A stretch of DNA of 64,000 nt from Chryseobacterium sp. G0162 (GCF_003815715.1 NZ_CP033922.1:3520001-3584000), one strand, 5' to 3'. Positions 24,235 to 33,683 are shown, counted from the stretch's first letter. Translations and numbers: made by a program. The notes: generated by a model from the letters alone, not told the origin.

Positions 24235-25698
24235 ATGCTTAAACAACACTTACAACTCAAATTAGGACAGAAGCTGGCTCCTCAGCAGATCCAGTTGATG
24301 AAGCTTATTCAGCTTCATACTCTTGAATTTGAAGAGGAGTTGGAGAGAGAGTTAGAAGAAAACCCTGCTTTGGAAATTGTAAAGGAGGATTCTAAGGAAG
24401 ATGATTATTCTTCCCTGGAAGATGCGTATCAGGATGAGGGTACAGAAAGTATTGAAACAGATTTCGACGTTAATGAATATCTTTATGACGACGAACCAAG
24501 CTATAAAACCGCTTCCAGCAACTACTCTCCGGATGATGAAGAGTTTGACAATGAAAGTCTTTTAACGGAAGGCCAGTCATTATATGATTATCTGAGAGAA
24601 CAGATTCATCTGGTTAATATCAGTGAAGAAGATCTGAAGATTGCAGAATACCTGATCGGTAACCTTGATACGGACGGATATTTGAGAAGAGAGATTAAAT
24701 CTATCGTAGATGATCTTGCTTTCTCACAAGGAATTTATACTACTAAGGAAAAAGTAGATGATATCCTTGAAAATTACGTTCAGAAGCTGGATCCGCCTGG
24801 AGTAGGAGCAAGAGGCCTTCAGGAATGTTTATTACTACAGATCGAAAAGAAAGTAAGCTCTGATAAAGCTGTTTCTTTAGCTGCCAATATCCTGAGATAT
24901 CAGTTTGATGCTTTAACGAATAAGCATTATAATAAGATTATCCAGAAGTATGATATTGAGGAAGAAGATCTGAAAGATGCATTAGAGGAAATTTCAAAAC
25001 TGTCCCCAAAAGTTGGAGGAAACTTTGATACCCAAACCATTACCATCAACCAGGAAATTATCCCGGATTTTGTAATTCAGGTGAAAGATGGGCTGGTTAT
25101 TCCTATGCTTAACAGTAAAAATGCGCCTACATTAAGAGTATCTGAAGAATATAAAGATATTCTTACCACCTATTCACATGATAAGAACTCTTCTGAGCAT
25201 AAACAGGCGGCTTTGTTTATCAAACAAAAGCTGGATGCTGCCAAATGGTATATTGATGCAATTAATCAGCGTCAGAATACTTTATTACAGACCATTACTG
25301 CTATTGTTAAGTTTCAGAAAGATTATTTTATTACGGGTGATGAGAAATCTCTGAAGCCAATGATCTTAAAAGATGTGGCAGATATTACCGGATTTGATAT
25401 TTCTACCATTTCCAGAGTGGTAAAAAGTAAATATGCAGATACCCCAAATGGTATTGTTTACCTTAAGGATCTGTTTTCAGATAGCTTAACCAATGATGAC
25501 GGAGAAGAGGTTTCTACTAAGGAGATCAAAACCCACCTTCAGGAGGTTATCAGTAAAGAAAATAAGAGAAAACCATTAACAGATGATGCTTTGGTAGTGA
25601 TCTTAAAAGAACAGGGCTATAATATTGCCAGAAGAACGATTGCAAAATATCGTGAACAGCTCAATATTCCTGTTGCCAGATTAAGAAAAGAACTTTAA
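24235..25698 (+). CDS. rpoN: RNA polymerase sigma-54 factor
   Basis: 487 residues. The N-terminal region I is rich in Gln and Leu (QKLAPQQIQLMKLIQLHTLE) and is the activator-interacting domain. An acidic region II with many Asp and Glu residues follows at about 45-110. The C-terminal RpoN box ARRTIAKYRE at residues 465-474, after a predicted helix-turn-helix, recognises -24 elements. Sigma-54 needs an ATP-dependent enhancer-binding activator, none of which is in this window. Gene is monocistronic, with a palindromic terminator after it. Clear -24/-12 sites (TGGCAC-N5-TTGC) were not seen upstream of other genes here. Confidence 0.96.
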   Translation: MLKQHLQLKLGQKLAPQQIQLMKLIQLHTLEFEEELERELEENPALEIVKEDSKEDDYSSLEDAYQDEGTESIETDFDVNEYLYDDEPSYKTASSNYSPDDEEFDNESLLTEGQSLYDYLREQIHLVNISEEDLKIAEYLIGNLDTDGYLRREIKSIVDDLAFSQGIYTTKEKVDDILENYVQKLDPPGVGARGLQECLLLQIEKKVSSDKAVSLAANILRYQFDALTNKHYNKIIQKYDIEEEDLKDALEEISKLSPKVGGNFDTQTITINQEIIPDFVIQVKDGLVIPMLNSKNAPTLRVSEEYKDILTTYSHDKNSSEHKQAALFIKQKLDAAKWYIDAINQRQNTLLQTITAIVKFQKDYFITGDEKSLKPMILKDVADITGFDISTISRVVKSKYADTPNGIVYLKDLFSDSLTNDDGEEVSTKEIKTHLQEVISKENKRKPLTDDALVVILKEQGYNIARRTIAKYREQLNIPVARLRKEL

Positions 25699-25703
25699 AA
25701 TAT

Positions 25704-25738
25704 AAAAAAAGCATTTCAAATTTGAAATGCTTTTTTTA
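25704..25738. terminator. Bidirectional palindromic terminator after rpoN
   Basis: A perfect 20-base palindrome (GCATTTCAAA then its complement) at 25711-25730 is flanked by seven A and seven T residues. It serves rpoN on the plus strand and the small peptide gene on the minus strand. Confidence 0.85.
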
Positions 25739-25744
25739 TTGATT

Positions 25745-25909
25745 TTAATCCTGTTTACATGTCATTGTGCAACAGTCAAAAGAATAATGTTTTCCTTCAT
25801 TATTAATATTTAATTCAAAGCAGGCATCCGGACTAACCAGACAGAAGCAAATTTCTCCTCCTGTTACACTTTTCAACTCATTTCTTTGTAATTTTTTTAG
25901 GTTTTTCAT
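25745..25909 (-). CDS. Bacteriocin-like Cys-rich peptide with Gly-Gly leader
   Basis: 54 residues, too short for routine gene calling. MKNLKKLQRNELKSVTGG is a lysine-rich, amphipathic leader ending in a Gly-Gly pair at 17-18, the processing site used by C39-type peptidase transporters. The 36-residue core after it begins EICFC and holds six cysteines (C21, C23, C30, C46, C47, C51), enough for three disulfides or thioether rings. It ends CKQD. Similar short peptides with a KNLKKL...E-L-K leader are known in Chryseobacterium and are annotated as bacteriocin-like. No peptidase, modification enzyme or immunity gene is next to it. Function is inference from leader and composition. Confidence 0.62.
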   Translation of the reverse strand: MKNLKKLQRNELKSVTGGEICFCLVSPDACFELNINNEGKHYSFDCCTMTCKQD

Positions 25910-26004
25910 AGTTGTTTTAGATTGGGTGTTATTGATTAGATTGTATTAGCTTTAATATACAATTATTTTTGTAATTATGTTGTAACTTAACAAGTTAATG
26001 GGAA

Positions 26005-27630
26005 TTAAATTTCTTTTAGACTGCCCAATCCTAATTCTTTCATGGAAACCTCTCTCATTTCCACTTTTCTTATCTTTCCGGAAATAGTCATTGGGAATTC
26101 ATCTACAAATTTCCAGTATTTCGGAACTTTATAATGGGCAATTTTTCCTTTACAATATTCTAATAGCTCTTGTTCTGTAATCGTAAAGCCTTTTCTTACT
26201 TTTACCCAAGCCATCACTTCTTCTCCGAATTTTTCACTGGGTACTCCAATGATCTGAACATCCAGAATGTTGGTGTAAGTGTATAAAAAGTCTTCAATTT
26301 CTTTAGGAGAAATATTTTCTCCACCCCGAATAATCAGATCTTTGATTCTTCCGGAAATGGTAATATAGCCATCTTTATCCATAACAGCCATGTCACCGGT
26401 ATGCATCCATCGGGCATCATCTAATACCTTTTTTGTATTTTCAGGATCATTCCAGTATTTCAGCATAACAGAGTAGCCTCTTGTACAAAGCTCGCCATGT
26501 TCACCGCGTTTCAGAATTTTTCCACTTTCATCAATGATTTTTATTTCAAGATGATCCTGAACGGTTCCTACTGTACTGACCTGTTTTTCCAATGGAGTCC
26601 CAATTAAGGTTTGTGTAGATACGGGAGAAGTTTCTGTCATTCCATAGCAGATGCTCATTTCTTTAATATTCATAAGATTTTCCACTTTCTTCATAATTTC
26701 CGGTGGACATACAGAACCGGCCATTACACCGGTTCTTAAACTTGAAAAATCATAAGTATCGAAATCTTTTACGGCAAGTTCAGCAATAAACATAGTAGGA
26801 ACACCATATAGAGAGGTGCATTTTTCATCTGAAACAACCTTTAATGTAATATCAGGGTCAAAACTATCATTAGGAATCACCATGCAGGCACCATGAGCTG
26901 TACAGCATATATTTCCGATCACCATGCCAAAGCAATGATAGAAGGGAACAGGGATACATACACGATCTTTTTCTGTGTACTTTAACCGGATACCGATAAA
27001 GTATCCGTTATTTAAAATGTTGTGATGCGAAAGAGTAACTCCTTTTGGAAACCCGGTAGTTCCTGAAGTATATTGAATGTTGACGGGGTCATCAAACTGT
27101 ACATGTTCTTCAAAACTATGGAGAACTTCATCAGAAACTTCTTGTCCATTGTTTACGAAGGCTTCCCAGTTATCATCAAAGAAAATTTCATGTTCTAAAG
27201 TGGGGCATACTTCCTTGGCATATTCAACCATTTCTTTGTAGTTGCTGCTTTTAAAGCTTAAGGAAGAAAAAATAAAACGAACTTCGGACTGATTGAGCAC
27301 ATACGTAAGTTCATGGGTTCTGTAAGCAGGATTAATATTGACTAAAATGGTTCCGATTCTGGCAGTGGCATATTGCAAAAGTACCCATTCATAGCGGTTA
27401 GAAGCCCATATTCCTATTCTGTCACCGATTTTTGCTCCTAAAAATATCAGTGCTTTTGCAATAGCGGTTGTTTGGTTGTAAAATTCCTGGTAAGTAGCTC
27501 TGTAACCCTGATGAACACAGACAAGAGCTTCTTGGTTAGGAAATTTTTCGACAGTACTTTTAAGATTTCCTCCAATGGTCTGTCCTAATAATGGAACGTC
27601 AGATGCTCCATAAACGTATGATAAAGGCAT
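26005..27630 (-). CDS. Acyl-CoA synthetase (AMP-dependent ligase)
   Basis: 541 residues. The P-loop YTSGTTGFPKG is at residues 187-197, and the A5/A7-type segments CYGMTETSPVS and MHTGDMAVMDKDGYITISGRIKDLI follow in order. The C-terminal lysine needed for adenylate formation lies in MTISGKIRKVEMRE. Activates a carboxylic acid to an acyl-CoA through an acyl-adenylate; the length and overall sequence fit medium- to long-chain fatty acids, but specificity is not provable here. Cytosolic. The peptide gene lies 95 bases downstream on the same strand. Confidence 0.9.
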   Translation of the reverse strand: MPLSYVYGASDVPLLGQTIGGNLKSTVEKFPNQEALVCVHQGYRATYQEFYNQTTAIAKALIFLGAKIGDRIGIWASNRYEWVLLQYATARIGTILVNINPAYRTHELTYVLNQSEVRFIFSSLSFKSSNYKEMVEYAKEVCPTLEHEIFFDDNWEAFVNNGQEVSDEVLHSFEEHVQFDDPVNIQYTSGTTGFPKGVTLSHHNILNNGYFIGIRLKYTEKDRVCIPVPFYHCFGMVIGNICCTAHGACMVIPNDSFDPDITLKVVSDEKCTSLYGVPTMFIAELAVKDFDTYDFSSLRTGVMAGSVCPPEIMKKVENLMNIKEMSICYGMTETSPVSTQTLIGTPLEKQVSTVGTVQDHLEIKIIDESGKILKRGEHGELCTRGYSVMLKYWNDPENTKKVLDDARWMHTGDMAVMDKDGYITISGRIKDLIIRGGENISPKEIEDFLYTYTNILDVQIIGVPSEKFGEEVMAWVKVRKGFTITEQELLEYCKGKIAHYKVPKYWKFVDEFPMTISGKIRKVEMREVSMKELGLGSLKEI

Positions 27631-27690
27631 AGTAAAAAGATTTGGTGAAATAAAATTAACAATAATATCTTGAACTATAGCCTATGAATG

Positions 27691-28365
27691 CTAATTTTCC
27701 TGAGAATCTATTTCTTTAAGCTGCTCCAGGTTTTTATCAAGTTTTTTGATGATACTTCCATACACCAATCTGTAATAGACCCAGATCATAGATATGGCTA
27801 ATAAGGTACTGATGGTAATGGCAACAATAATGACAGTAAGGTCAGAACCGGAAGGCTGTATATTTTGGGAATTTAAAGTGTAAAAGATAAAAGCTACCAA
27901 TACAAAAGTAAAGGCAAGTAGCAATACGATACTAATCAGAATGAAAGCATTGACGGTTTTTTTGAAACCAATAATTCTGGTAATAAGACCTTTGAGGTTC
28001 TCTTCGATCTTTATTTTACGGTAATTCTGGTAGAATTTCAGTACAAAATAGGCTGTAATTAATACGCTCAGAATTTTAATGGCCAAATAAAAGTGACTGA
28101 AATTGTTTTCCACTTCGGGAGCTTCGTGAGTGCCCAGTTTCTCCAATATTTTACGGAATCCGTCAGATTCATCATCCTGAAAGAAGTAGAATAGGCCCAA
28201 AACGGAAAAGAACAAAAACTCAAATACGCTGATCCAGAAAATATACTTTACATAATTACGTGATTTTCTATTCAGCATTTGACGAATCTCGCTGTTATCA
28301 TATTTTGGCTGTACAGGTTGTTCCTGCCAGGTCTTTTTAAAGTTATCTAAATCAAATTCAGGCAT
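27691..28365 (-). CDS. Membrane protein, probable anti-sigma factor
   Basis: 224 residues. A cytosolic N-terminus of about 40 residues (MPEFDLDNFKKTWQEQPVQP) is followed by four hydrophobic segments near residues 43-62, 93-112, 138-160 and 176-198. The start overlaps the end of the sigma gene by eight bases, the arrangement of ECF sigma/anti-sigma pairs. The N-terminus would bind and hold the sigma factor at the membrane. It lacks a recognisable HxxxCxxC zinc motif, so this is not a ZAS-type anti-sigma. Role inferred from position. Confidence 0.6.
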   Translation of the reverse strand: MPEFDLDNFKKTWQEQPVQPKYDNSEIRQMLNRKSRNYVKYIFWISVFEFLFFSVLGLFYFFQDDESDGFRKILEKLGTHEAPEVENNFSHFYLAIKILSVLITAYFVLKFYQNYRKIKIEENLKGLITRIIGFKKTVNAFILISIVLLLAFTFVLVAFIFYTLNSQNIQPSGSDLTVIIVAITISTLLAISMIWVYYRLVYGSIIKKLDKNLEQLKEIDSQEN

Positions 28366-28849
28366 ATTTTTCCATCTGTTCTTTAAGGGTTTTCTTTAAT
28401 CTGTTCATTTTCACACGTGCATTAACTTCAGTAATTCCGAGGTTTTCTGCAATGTCCTTGTAAGGCAGATCGTCAAGATACATCATGACAATGGCTCTTT
28501 CTATATTAGGAAGAGTCTTGATTACAGTATACAAAAGCGAAATCTGTTGCTGTTTTTCATCATCATCTTCCACAAAGTCCTTGTGGTTGATGTCCAGCTC
28601 ATTTGTAGGAAGGCTTTTGCTTTTTTTTCTAAAGAGGGTAATGGCTGTATTAAGCGCTACACGGTACATCCATGTTGAAATCTTGGAATTTCCTTTGAAA
28701 GAGTCATAACTTCTCCAGAGTTGTAAGACAATTTCCTGGAAAAGATCCTCTTCATCTTCCAGCGAATTGGTATATAAGCGCGATACCTTAATAATCAGGC
28801 CCTGATTATCTTTGATGAGCTGCGCAAATTCTTTCTCTCTGGAATCCAT
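28358..28849 (-). CDS. ECF-type RNA polymerase sigma factor
   Basis: 163 residues. Region 2 contains DEEDLFQEIVLQLWRSYDSF and SKISTWMYRVALNTAI, with the W-x-Y-R-V-A-x-N-x core. Region 4 contains LPYKDIAENLGITEVNARVKM with its helix-turn-helix. Regions 1 and 3 are missing, as in all ECF sigmas. Released under envelope or other stress to direct a small regulon. The overlapping membrane gene is the likely anti-sigma factor. A promoter for the operon was not recognised in the 140 bases upstream. Confidence 0.9.
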   Translation of the reverse strand: MDSREKEFAQLIKDNQGLIIKVSRLYTNSLEDEEDLFQEIVLQLWRSYDSFKGNSKISTWMYRVALNTAITLFRKKSKSLPTNELDINHKDFVEDDDEKQQQISLLYTVIKTLPNIERAIVMMYLDDLPYKDIAENLGITEVNARVKMNRLKKTLKEQMEKYA

Positions 28850-28989
28850 AGATGTATAATGGCACGAAGATAATAATAATGTGGTAATTGGGGAAGAATA
28901 ATTATAGTGAAATTATCAAAGATAATTCTCATCATACCATGAAGCCTGAAGCTTCCAGCACTCTTATATTTTTTCCCGTGAAATTTATG

Positions 28990-28997
28990 TATCTTTG
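28990..28997 (+). promoter_or_regulatory. -7 promoter box TATCTTTG of rnpB
   Basis: Exact TAnnTTTG box whose last base is six bases before the predicted 5' end of RNase P RNA. It sets the distance between box and transcription start for this genome. Confidence 0.65.
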
Positions 28998-29002
28998 TAC
29001 CT

Positions 29003-29324
29003 ACGAGAAAATCGGCTTGTTGATTTCCCGTTTACGGGAGGTAGGAAAGTCCGGACACCATAGAGCAGCAAAGCGGATAACATCCGTCACCCGTGAGGGT
29101 AGGACAAGTGCAACAGAAAGCAAGTACAGTTCGGCTGTAGTGAAACCAGGTAAACTCTTTGCGGTGCAATGGTAAGTATATCGGTTCTTTTCAGCAATGG
29201 AAATAGGGGCGGCTCGTCCTGAAAACCGAGGGGTAATCAGCTCAAGTGTTGCAGCAATGTACCACGTAGATAAATAACAGGCGCTTCTTCGGAAGTACAA
29301 AATCCGGCTTATAGATTTTCTCGT
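29003..29324 (+). ncRNA. rnpB: RNase P RNA, bacterial class A
   Basis: About 322 bases. Helix P1 pairs ACGAGAAAATC (29003-29013) with GATTTTCTCGT (29314-29324), fixing both ends. The conserved core GAGGTAGGAAAGTCCGGAC, with the AGGAAAGTCC box at 29041-29050, and the CR-V elements ACAGAAAGCAAGTAC and ATAACAGGCGCTTC...CCGGCTTAT near the 3' end are all visible. It is the catalytic RNA that trims the 5' end of pre-tRNA with protein RnpA. Reading frames on both strands across this stretch are artefacts. A TATCTTTG box lies just upstream and a terminator after it. Confidence 0.95.
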
Positions 29325-29362
29325 GATTTTTTGATGATTATAAGCTATAGTTTATCAGCATA

Positions 29363-29396
29363 AAAAATCCTCAGATGTATTCATCTGAGGATTTTT
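29363..29396. terminator. Bidirectional terminator between rnpB and PPK2 gene
   Basis: AAAAATCCTCAGATG and its complement pair around a four-base loop, giving a 15-bp stem with A and T tracts on both sides. The minus-strand PPK2 gene ends at 29397, so the stem reaches its stop codon. Confidence 0.85.
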
Positions 29397-30266
29397 CTAT
29401 TCACTTTCCAATTGTTTTTTTGCTTCCTGTAAGCCCAATCTGTCTTTTTCCGAAAGCTGGGGATATTTAAGATTCATTTTTTCCAGTGTGTCTATAATAA
29501 TCTGAATAGCTGCCGTTCTTGCAAACCATTTATTATCCGCAGGAAGTACATACCATGGGGCATGATCCTTTGCCGTTTCGTTGATTGCTGTTTCATAAAC
29601 CTCCATGTATTGGTCAAATAGTGCCCTTTCAGGAAGATCTCCTGCCGAAAATTTCCAGTTTTTTTCCTGCTCATTGATTCTGTCCAGTAGTCTTTTCTTT
29701 TGTTCATCCTTCGAAACATTCAGGAATATTTTGATGATGGTGGTTCCGTTTTGAGCAAGATGTTTTTCGAAATTTCGGATGCTTTCATAGCGGTTTTCCC
29801 AGAATTTATTGTCAAAATCTTTTACAGAAGACCATGTTTTTTCACTTAAATTATATTCAGGATGAACTTTACATACTAAAACACTTTCATAATGAGAACG
29901 GTTGAAGATTCCTATCATTCCTTTCTGAGGCAATGCCAGATAATGCCTCCACAGAAAATCGTGAGAATATTCCTTTGAACTTGGAGTTTTAAAACTGGTT
30001 ACATTACAGCCTTGAGGATTTACTCCTCCAAAAACATGTTCTATCATGCTGTCTTTCCCGGCAGCATCCATAGCCTGAAGTACAACCAAAAGAGATTGAC
30101 TTCCATCAGCATAAAGTCTTTCCTGCAGTTCACGAAGTTTTTCTTTTTCCTGGATTAATAATTGTGTTCCTTCTTCTTTTGTAAGTTTCCCTTTGTAAGA
30201 GGTAGAAGCTTTTTTTATTGAAAATTTTCCATTTACCTTAAAGTCATCTGAGAAATTGGTGTCCAT
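29397..30266 (-). CDS. Polyphosphate kinase 2 family protein (PPK2)
   Basis: 289 residues, the length of single-domain PPK2 enzymes. Walker A-like AMDAAGKDS is at residues 65-73 and the lid/Walker B segment NRSHYESVL at 122-130. The pattern N-R-S-H-Y-E-x-V-L with VHPE is closest to the class III PPK2 group, which phosphorylates AMP and ADP using polyphosphate, though class cannot be proved. It lets the cell make nucleoside di- or triphosphates from stored polyphosphate. Monocistronic, with a strong terminator at its stop codon. Confidence 0.88.
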   Translation of the reverse strand: MDTNFSDDFKVNGKFSIKKASTSYKGKLTKEEGTQLLIQEKEKLRELQERLYADGSQSLLVVLQAMDAAGKDSMIEHVFGGVNPQGCNVTSFKTPSSKEYSHDFLWRHYLALPQKGMIGIFNRSHYESVLVCKVHPEYNLSEKTWSSVKDFDNKFWENRYESIRNFEKHLAQNGTTIIKIFLNVSKDEQKKRLLDRINEQEKNWKFSAGDLPERALFDQYMEVYETAINETAKDHAPWYVLPADNKWFARTAAIQIIIDTLEKMNLKYPQLSEKDRLGLQEAKKQLESE

Positions 30267-30431
30267 ATATTTTTTTTATTTGAAGATACAAGATACGAGA
30301 TCTTATTGCTAAACAGCAATATACTAGAATGTTAATATGAATAGAGGTGAGCTTTAGCTAATATATCATCCATTTGGTTTTAGTCCAAACTTAAATATTA
30401 ATCTTTCATATTCAATATAAATATAATAAAA

Positions 30432-30453
30432 AACCGCCTCAATAGAGACGGTT
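30432..30453 (-). terminator. Terminator of the DUF1573 gene
   Basis: On the minus strand AACCGTCTC and GAGGCGGTT form a nine-base stem with one G-T pair around a four-base loop, followed by TTTTTTATTATAT. It lies 22 bases after the stop codon at 30475. Confidence 0.75.
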
Positions 30454-30474
30454 TCATTATTTTTTGAGTAGAGA

Positions 30475-30939
30475 TTACTTCGCAGCTGCTTTTTTAGCAA
30501 CTTTAGCCGCTTTTTTCTCAGCTTTAGCCGCTTCTTTCTGCTCAGCAGGAGTTAATACTTTTGGTTCAGGAGCGTTAGCATCTACGTTTCCTTTGATGTA
30601 GATTACACTTCTGCTGTTGGCAGGGTCGTTAGAGAAAACCTCGATCATTTTGTTGAATCCTCCTGTAAGAGCTGTGTTGTATCCAACTTTGATCTTAGCA
30701 GATTTTCCTGGCATAATCGGATCCTGGCTAAATTCAGGAGTTGTACATCCACAAGATGGTTTTACGTTTGAAATGATCAAAGGCTTATCACCAGTGTTTG
30801 TTACAGTAAAGAATCTTGTACCATCAGAACTAGGCTTAATGTTACCATAGTCGAAAGTAGTTTTATCAAACGTAATAGTTTGTGCAGATGCAAGAGCAAA
30901 TGTTCCGAATAATGCAATTCCTGCGATTAATTTCTTCAT
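30475..30939 (-). CDS. DUF1573 exported protein
   Basis: 154 residues from the ATG at 30939; the longer frame begins with TTG and would spoil the signal peptide. Signal peptide MKKLIAGIALFGTFALASAQ. The domain contains FDYGNIKPSSDGTRFFTVTNTGDKPLIISNV and the conserved CGCT (PSCGCTTPEF). This Ig-like fold is common in secreted Bacteroidetes proteins. The C-terminus is a lysine- and alanine-rich tail (AEKKAAKVAKKAAAK). Periplasmic or surface; role unknown. Confidence 0.85.
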   Translation of the reverse strand: MKKLIAGIALFGTFALASAQTITFDKTTFDYGNIKPSSDGTRFFTVTNTGDKPLIISNVKPSCGCTTPEFSQDPIMPGKSAKIKVGYNTALTGGFNKMIEVFSNDPANSRSVIYIKGNVDANAPEPKVLTPAEQKEAAKAEKKAAKVAKKAAAK

Positions 30940-31031
30940 ATTCTTGAATGTTAATATGTTTGTTAGATAAATTTTGTGAAACAAAGTTAAAAATTATTTT
31001 AATTCATGCTTAAAAATTTTTTTCTTTAGAC

Positions 31032-31039
31032 TATTTTTG
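31032..31039 (+). promoter_or_regulatory. -7 promoter box TATTTTTG of valS
   Basis: Exact TAnnTTTG box, 29 bases before the ATG at 31068. It is upstream of the extended TTG frame at 31044; a transcript beginning six bases after the box would start at about 31045, so the ATG is preferred. Confidence 0.6.
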
Positions 31040-31067
31040 CAAATTGCAAGCCAAAGAAATAGAATTT

Positions 31068-33683
31068 ATGCAGATTTCAGAAAAGTACAATCCACAGGAA
31101 ACAGAACAGAAATGGTACAATTACTGGTTGGAAAATAAGTATTTCCATTCAGAGCCTAATGAAAAACCACCATATACCGTGGTCATTCCACCGCCAAACG
31201 TGACGGGGATATTACACATGGGACATATGTTGAACAATACCATTCAGGATGTTCTGGTCCGTCGTGCAAGAATGCGCGGATTTAATGCTTGTTGGATTCC
31301 GGGAACAGATCATGCTTCCATTGCTACCGAAGCTAAAGTTGTTGCTAAACTGAAGTCTGAAGGAATCAATAAGTCAGATATTACCCGTGAACAATTCCTT
31401 GAGCACGCTTGGGAATGGACTAATAAATATGGAGGAACAATCCTTGAGCAGCTTAAAAAATTAGGATGCTCATGTGACTGGGACAGAACCCGTTTTACCT
31501 TAGAGGATAAGCTTTCGCAACAGGTTATCAAAAGCTTTGTAGATCTTTATAATAAAGGATTAATCTACAGAGGATACAGAATGGTAAACTGGGATCCTGA
31601 AGCAAAAACAAACATTTCAGATGAAGAGGTAATTTTTAAAGAACAGAACGGAAAATTATATTTCCTTAAATATAAGATTGAAGGTTCAGAAGAGTTCCTT
31701 TCGGTAGCCACTACACGTCCTGAAACTATTTTTGGGGATACTGCGGTATGTATTAATCCTAATGATGAGAGATATGCTCATTTAAAAGGTAAGCATGTAA
31801 TTGTACCGATCGTTAACAGAGTAATTCCTATTATCGAAGACGAATATGTTGATATTGAATTTGGAACAGGAGCTTTAAAGATTACTCCTGCACACGATAC
31901 CAATGACTATGAGATCGGGCAGAAACATCAGCTGAAAATGATTGATGCATTAGATGATGACGGAAATCTTAACGAACACGGTCTTCATTATGCAGGACAA
32001 AACAGATTTGATGTAAGAAAGCAGATCGCGAAAGAATTAGAAGAAAAAGATCTTTTACTAAAAGCAGAAGATTATGTAAATAAAGTAGGAACATCTGAAA
32101 GAACTGGAGCAGTTATTGAACCTAAAGTTTCAGTACAATGGTTCCTTAAAATGTCTGAAATTGCTAAACCGGCATTGGATGTAGTAATGGATGATGAAGT
32201 AAAATTCTATCCGGATAAGTTTAAAAATACTTACAAGTACTGGATGGAGAACATCCGTGACTGGAATATCTCCCGTCAGCTGTGGTGGGGACAACAGATT
32301 CCTGCATTTTATTATGGAGACGGAGAACATGATTTTGTAGTTGCTGAAACCAAAGAAGAAGCTTTAGAATTAGCAAAACAAAAGACAGGAAATCAGGACC
32401 TGACTATAGAAGGCCTTAGACAGGATGATGATGCATTAGATACCTGGTTCTCTTCATGGTTGTGGCCAATGTCTGTATTTGATGGATTACTTGATCCTGA
32501 AAATAAAGATATCAATTATTACTATCCAACTTCTGACCTGGTTACAGGACCGGATATTATTTTCTTCTGGGTAGCGAGAATGATTATGGCCGGATTGGAA
32601 TATAGAAAAGAAGTTCCATTTAAGAATGTTTATTTTACAGGAATCGTAAGAGACAAGCAGAGAAGAAAGATGTCAAAATCTTTAGGAAATTCTCCGGATC
32701 CGCTTGAGCTAATGGATAAATATGGAGCTGATGGAGTTCGTGTAGGGATTCTACTGAGTTCTGCAGCAGGAAATGACCTTCTTTTTGATGAAGATTTAAT
32801 GCTTCAGGGAAGAAACTTCATGACAAAGATCTGGAATGCTTTCCGTTTGATCAACATGTGGAATCATGAAGACAAACCTGCAATCGCTACAGATCACCAG
32901 GCAATCGAATGGTTCGAAAATAAATTAAATAAAACGATTGTTGAGATCAACGATCAGTTTGAGAAATTCAGAATTTCTGATGCCCTTCACTTGATCTATA
33001 AATTAATTTGGGACGATTTTTGTGGTTGGTACCTTGAGGCAATTAAACCAAACTACGGAGAAGGTATTTCTAAAGAAGTTTATCAAAAAACAATATATTT
33101 CTTTGAAGAACTTATGAAGTTACTTCACCCGTTCATGCCTTTCTTAACTGAAGAATTATGGCAGACGATTTCAGAAAGAAATATTGAAGAAGCTTTAGTG
33201 ATTGCTCAGCAGAAAGAAGCAGGTGCATTTGATGAAGCTATCATTAAAAATTTTGAGACTGCGGCAGAATTGATCTCTGGAGTTAGAAATTACCGTCAGA
33301 CAAAAGGAATTTCACCAAGAGAAGCTGCCGAGATATATACGAATGCTACTGAATTTGCAAATGAAGCGGTAGTAAGAAAGTTGGCAAATGTATCTGAAAT
33401 TCATTTCGGAACGAAAACAGATAAGCCAAGTTTTACATTCCTTGTTGGCGCAACTGAGGTTTCTATTCCTTTAAGTGAAAACTTAGATTTAGGAGAAGAA
33501 AAAGCTAAAACTGAAGAAGAATTAAAGTATCTGAAAGGATTCTTAATTTCAGTAGATAAAAAGCTTTCCAACGAAAAGTTTGTGGCTAATGCTAAACCTG
33601 AAATTGTAGAGGTAGAGCGTAAGAAACAAAAAGATGCTCTTGACAAGATTGCGATCTTGGAAGAGAAGCTGAAAAGTTTATAA
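31068..33683 (+). CDS. valS: Valyl-tRNA synthetase
   Basis: 871 residues from the ATG at 31068; the upstream TTG frame lies at the promoter's transcription start. Class I motifs are complete: HMGH at residues 50-53 (PPPNVTGILHMGHML) and KMSKS at 534-538. The CP1 editing domain is between them with the ValRS-type TTRPETIFGDTAV. The C-terminal anticodon-binding helices (LLHPFMPFLTEELWQ) end in a coiled-coil tail (EEELKYLKGFLISVDKKL) that contacts tRNA-Val. Cytosolic, charges valine and hydrolyses mischarged threonine. Confidence 0.96.
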   Translation: MQISEKYNPQETEQKWYNYWLENKYFHSEPNEKPPYTVVIPPPNVTGILHMGHMLNNTIQDVLVRRARMRGFNACWIPGTDHASIATEAKVVAKLKSEGINKSDITREQFLEHAWEWTNKYGGTILEQLKKLGCSCDWDRTRFTLEDKLSQQVIKSFVDLYNKGLIYRGYRMVNWDPEAKTNISDEEVIFKEQNGKLYFLKYKIEGSEEFLSVATTRPETIFGDTAVCINPNDERYAHLKGKHVIVPIVNRVIPIIEDEYVDIEFGTGALKITPAHDTNDYEIGQKHQLKMIDALDDDGNLNEHGLHYAGQNRFDVRKQIAKELEEKDLLLKAEDYVNKVGTSERTGAVIEPKVSVQWFLKMSEIAKPALDVVMDDEVKFYPDKFKNTYKYWMENIRDWNISRQLWWGQQIPAFYYGDGEHDFVVAETKEEALELAKQKTGNQDLTIEGLRQDDDALDTWFSSWLWPMSVFDGLLDPENKDINYYYPTSDLVTGPDIIFFWVARMIMAGLEYRKEVPFKNVYFTGIVRDKQRRKMSKSLGNSPDPLELMDKYGADGVRVGILLSSAAGNDLLFDEDLMLQGRNFMTKIWNAFRLINMWNHEDKPAIATDHQAIEWFENKLNKTIVEINDQFEKFRISDALHLIYKLIWDDFCGWYLEAIKPNYGEGISKEVYQKTIYFFEELMKLLHPFMPFLTEELWQTISERNIEEALVIAQQKEAGAFDEAIIKNFETAAELISGVRNYRQTKGISPREAAEIYTNATEFANEAVVRKLANVSEIHFGTKTDKPSFTFLVGATEVSIPLSENLDLGEEKAKTEEELKYLKGFLISVDKKLSNEKFVANAKPEIVEVERKKQKDALDKIAILEEKLKSL

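Noticed and set aside
28888..29300. Open frames on both strands across 28.9-29.3 kb, up to 99 codons
   Set aside because: They overlap rnpB, whose P1 helix and conserved core explain the sequence. The predicted peptides have no family features.
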